From WLJO01 sp046597895 (GTDB lineage Bacteria; Actinomycetota; Acidimicrobiia; Acidimicrobiales; Ilumatobacteraceae), in assembly GCA_046597895.1 (NCBI GenBank), contig JBKJJS010000122.1:1-20912 (forward strand): a DNA stretch of 20,912 nt, written 5' to 3'. Of this stretch, positions 20,489 through 20,912 are shown piece after piece (the stretch's first letter is position 1; the number at the start of each line of letters is the position of its first letter). The translations under genes and the position numbers were made by a program. Under the pieces are notes generated by a model, which worked only from the letters and a program-made list of their open reading frames with translations, did not search any database and was not told the DNA's origin.

Positions 20489-20912
20489 TTAGCCCCACGC
20501 CTTACCTGACGCCTCACGTTCCTGCTGGTAGGAGGCGATGGAGGAGAACTGGGCATTGAGGGTGGCGTCGACGTAGGTGGTGCCGGCTCCCATGATCTTG
20601 TCGTAGCTGGCCTGCACCGGGGGGAGTTGCCCGGTGAAGTGGGGCATCACTTCCTCGGCGAACAATTCATAGCTGCGCAACGTCTGGTGCCAGTCGGCGA
20701 GGTCGGCGCCGAGGAACAAGTAGCAGCCGAATCCACCGCTCTTGTCGATGAGGCGCTGGATCTGCGTCCGCGCCATCTCCGGCGTGCCGATCACGGCCCG
20801 GCCGGTCTCGTTCATCACGGTGACGAGTTCGTCGTAGTCCTGCGGCATCGGGTCCCCGGTCGGGATGATGTGCGACAGGTAGTTGAACACCCATTGCAGT
20901 CCGTAACGGCAG
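20489..20912 (-). CDS. LLM class flavin-dependent oxidoreductase, C-terminal part
   Basis: The gene enters from the right edge, so its N-terminus is missing. About 140 C-terminal residues are seen, with the frame open to the window end (RYGLQWVFNYLSHI begins near the edge). The segments VIGTPEMARTQIQRLIDKSGGFGCYLFL (in overlapping parts) and TLRSYELFAEEVMPHFTGQ match the C-terminal region of bacterial luciferase-like (LLM) monooxygenases, which use FMN or F420 to oxidise small organic substrates; limonene-monooxygenase-like members share the SYELFA.-VMPHF pattern. The substrate is unknown. The stop lies 30 bp before gcvP on the same strand. It fits the catabolic flavour of the amidohydrolase island but is 11 kb away. 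Confidence 0.85.
   Translation of the reverse strand, partial: CRYGLQWVFNYLSHIIPTGDPMPQDYDELVTVMNETGRAVIGTPEMARTQIQRLIDKSGGFGCYLFLGADLADWHQTLRSYELFAEEVMPHFTGQLPPVQASYDKIMGAGTTYVDATLNAQFSSIASYQQEREASGKAWG

Noticed and set aside
1..20912. CRISPR array, insertion sequence or prophage
   Set aside because: No regularly spaced direct repeats, transposase, integrase or phage structural genes are visible; the tandem repeats found are short and lie inside coding sequences.

Overview
The window is GC-rich DNA from an actinobacterium. Codon use is strongly biased to G/C in third positions and GTG/TTG starts are frequent. The gene order gcvH - FHA protein - MerR (FtsR-like) - DUF151 nuclease - MerR matches the conserved actinobacterial block known from Mycobacterium (Rv1826-Rv1830). 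The high share of GTG starts sitting 7 nt after a TANNNT box (leaderless transcription), together with F420/LLM-type and amidohydrolase genes, suggests a free-living environmental actinobacterium. Class Acidimicrobiia is my best guess, but that is inference from gene content only.

Layout. 1-702: the end of a secreted-looking protein of unknown function, probably cut by the window edge. 703-1305: no convincing gene except a tRNA-Pro(GGG)-like remnant (1007-1068) that has lost its D-arm. 1306-1884: a TylF-type O-methyltransferase with an uncertain start. 2040-2918: a secreted L,D-transpeptidase-like protein. 3063-8938: a catabolic-looking island with four amidohydrolase-superfamily genes. Two are on the plus strand, preceded by an ABM-fold monooxygenase-like gene, and two are on the minus strand, converging on the first pair. 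One of the four has none of the usual metal ligands. A leaderless SRAP/YedK gene and a second, clearly paralogous ABM-fold gene lie on the right side. 8942-9379: a HIT hydrolase, divergent from 9433-12527, a pgsA-like phosphatidyltransferase followed by a nucleotidyltransferase/phosphomutase-like fusion with translational overlap.

12540-20458: the glycine-cleavage region. A strong hairpin separates the previous operon from leaderless gcvH. Then come a zinc-ribbon plus FHA protein (GarA-like), an FtsR-like MerR regulator, a DUF151 bifunctional nuclease with its own leaderless promoter, and a second MerR regulator that has a canonical promoter and a long palindrome in its leader. gcvT follows, starting with TTG inside the stop codon of the second MerR gene. 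On the opposite strand are gcvP and a phasin/histone-like protein with a PAKKA-repeat tail. gcvH, gcvT and gcvP give the H, T and P proteins; the L protein (dihydrolipoamide dehydrogenase) is not in the window. The right edge cuts an LLM-class flavin-dependent oxidoreductase upstream of gcvP.

I see no CRISPR array, insertion sequence, prophage or rRNA. The most interesting items are the uniform leaderless promoter architecture (seven genes), the metal-ligand-less amidohydrolase within the ABM/amidohydrolase island, the palindrome before the second MerR gene, the hairpin before gcvH, the degenerate phosphomutase half of the nucleotidyltransferase fusion, and the D-armless tRNA-Pro remnant.
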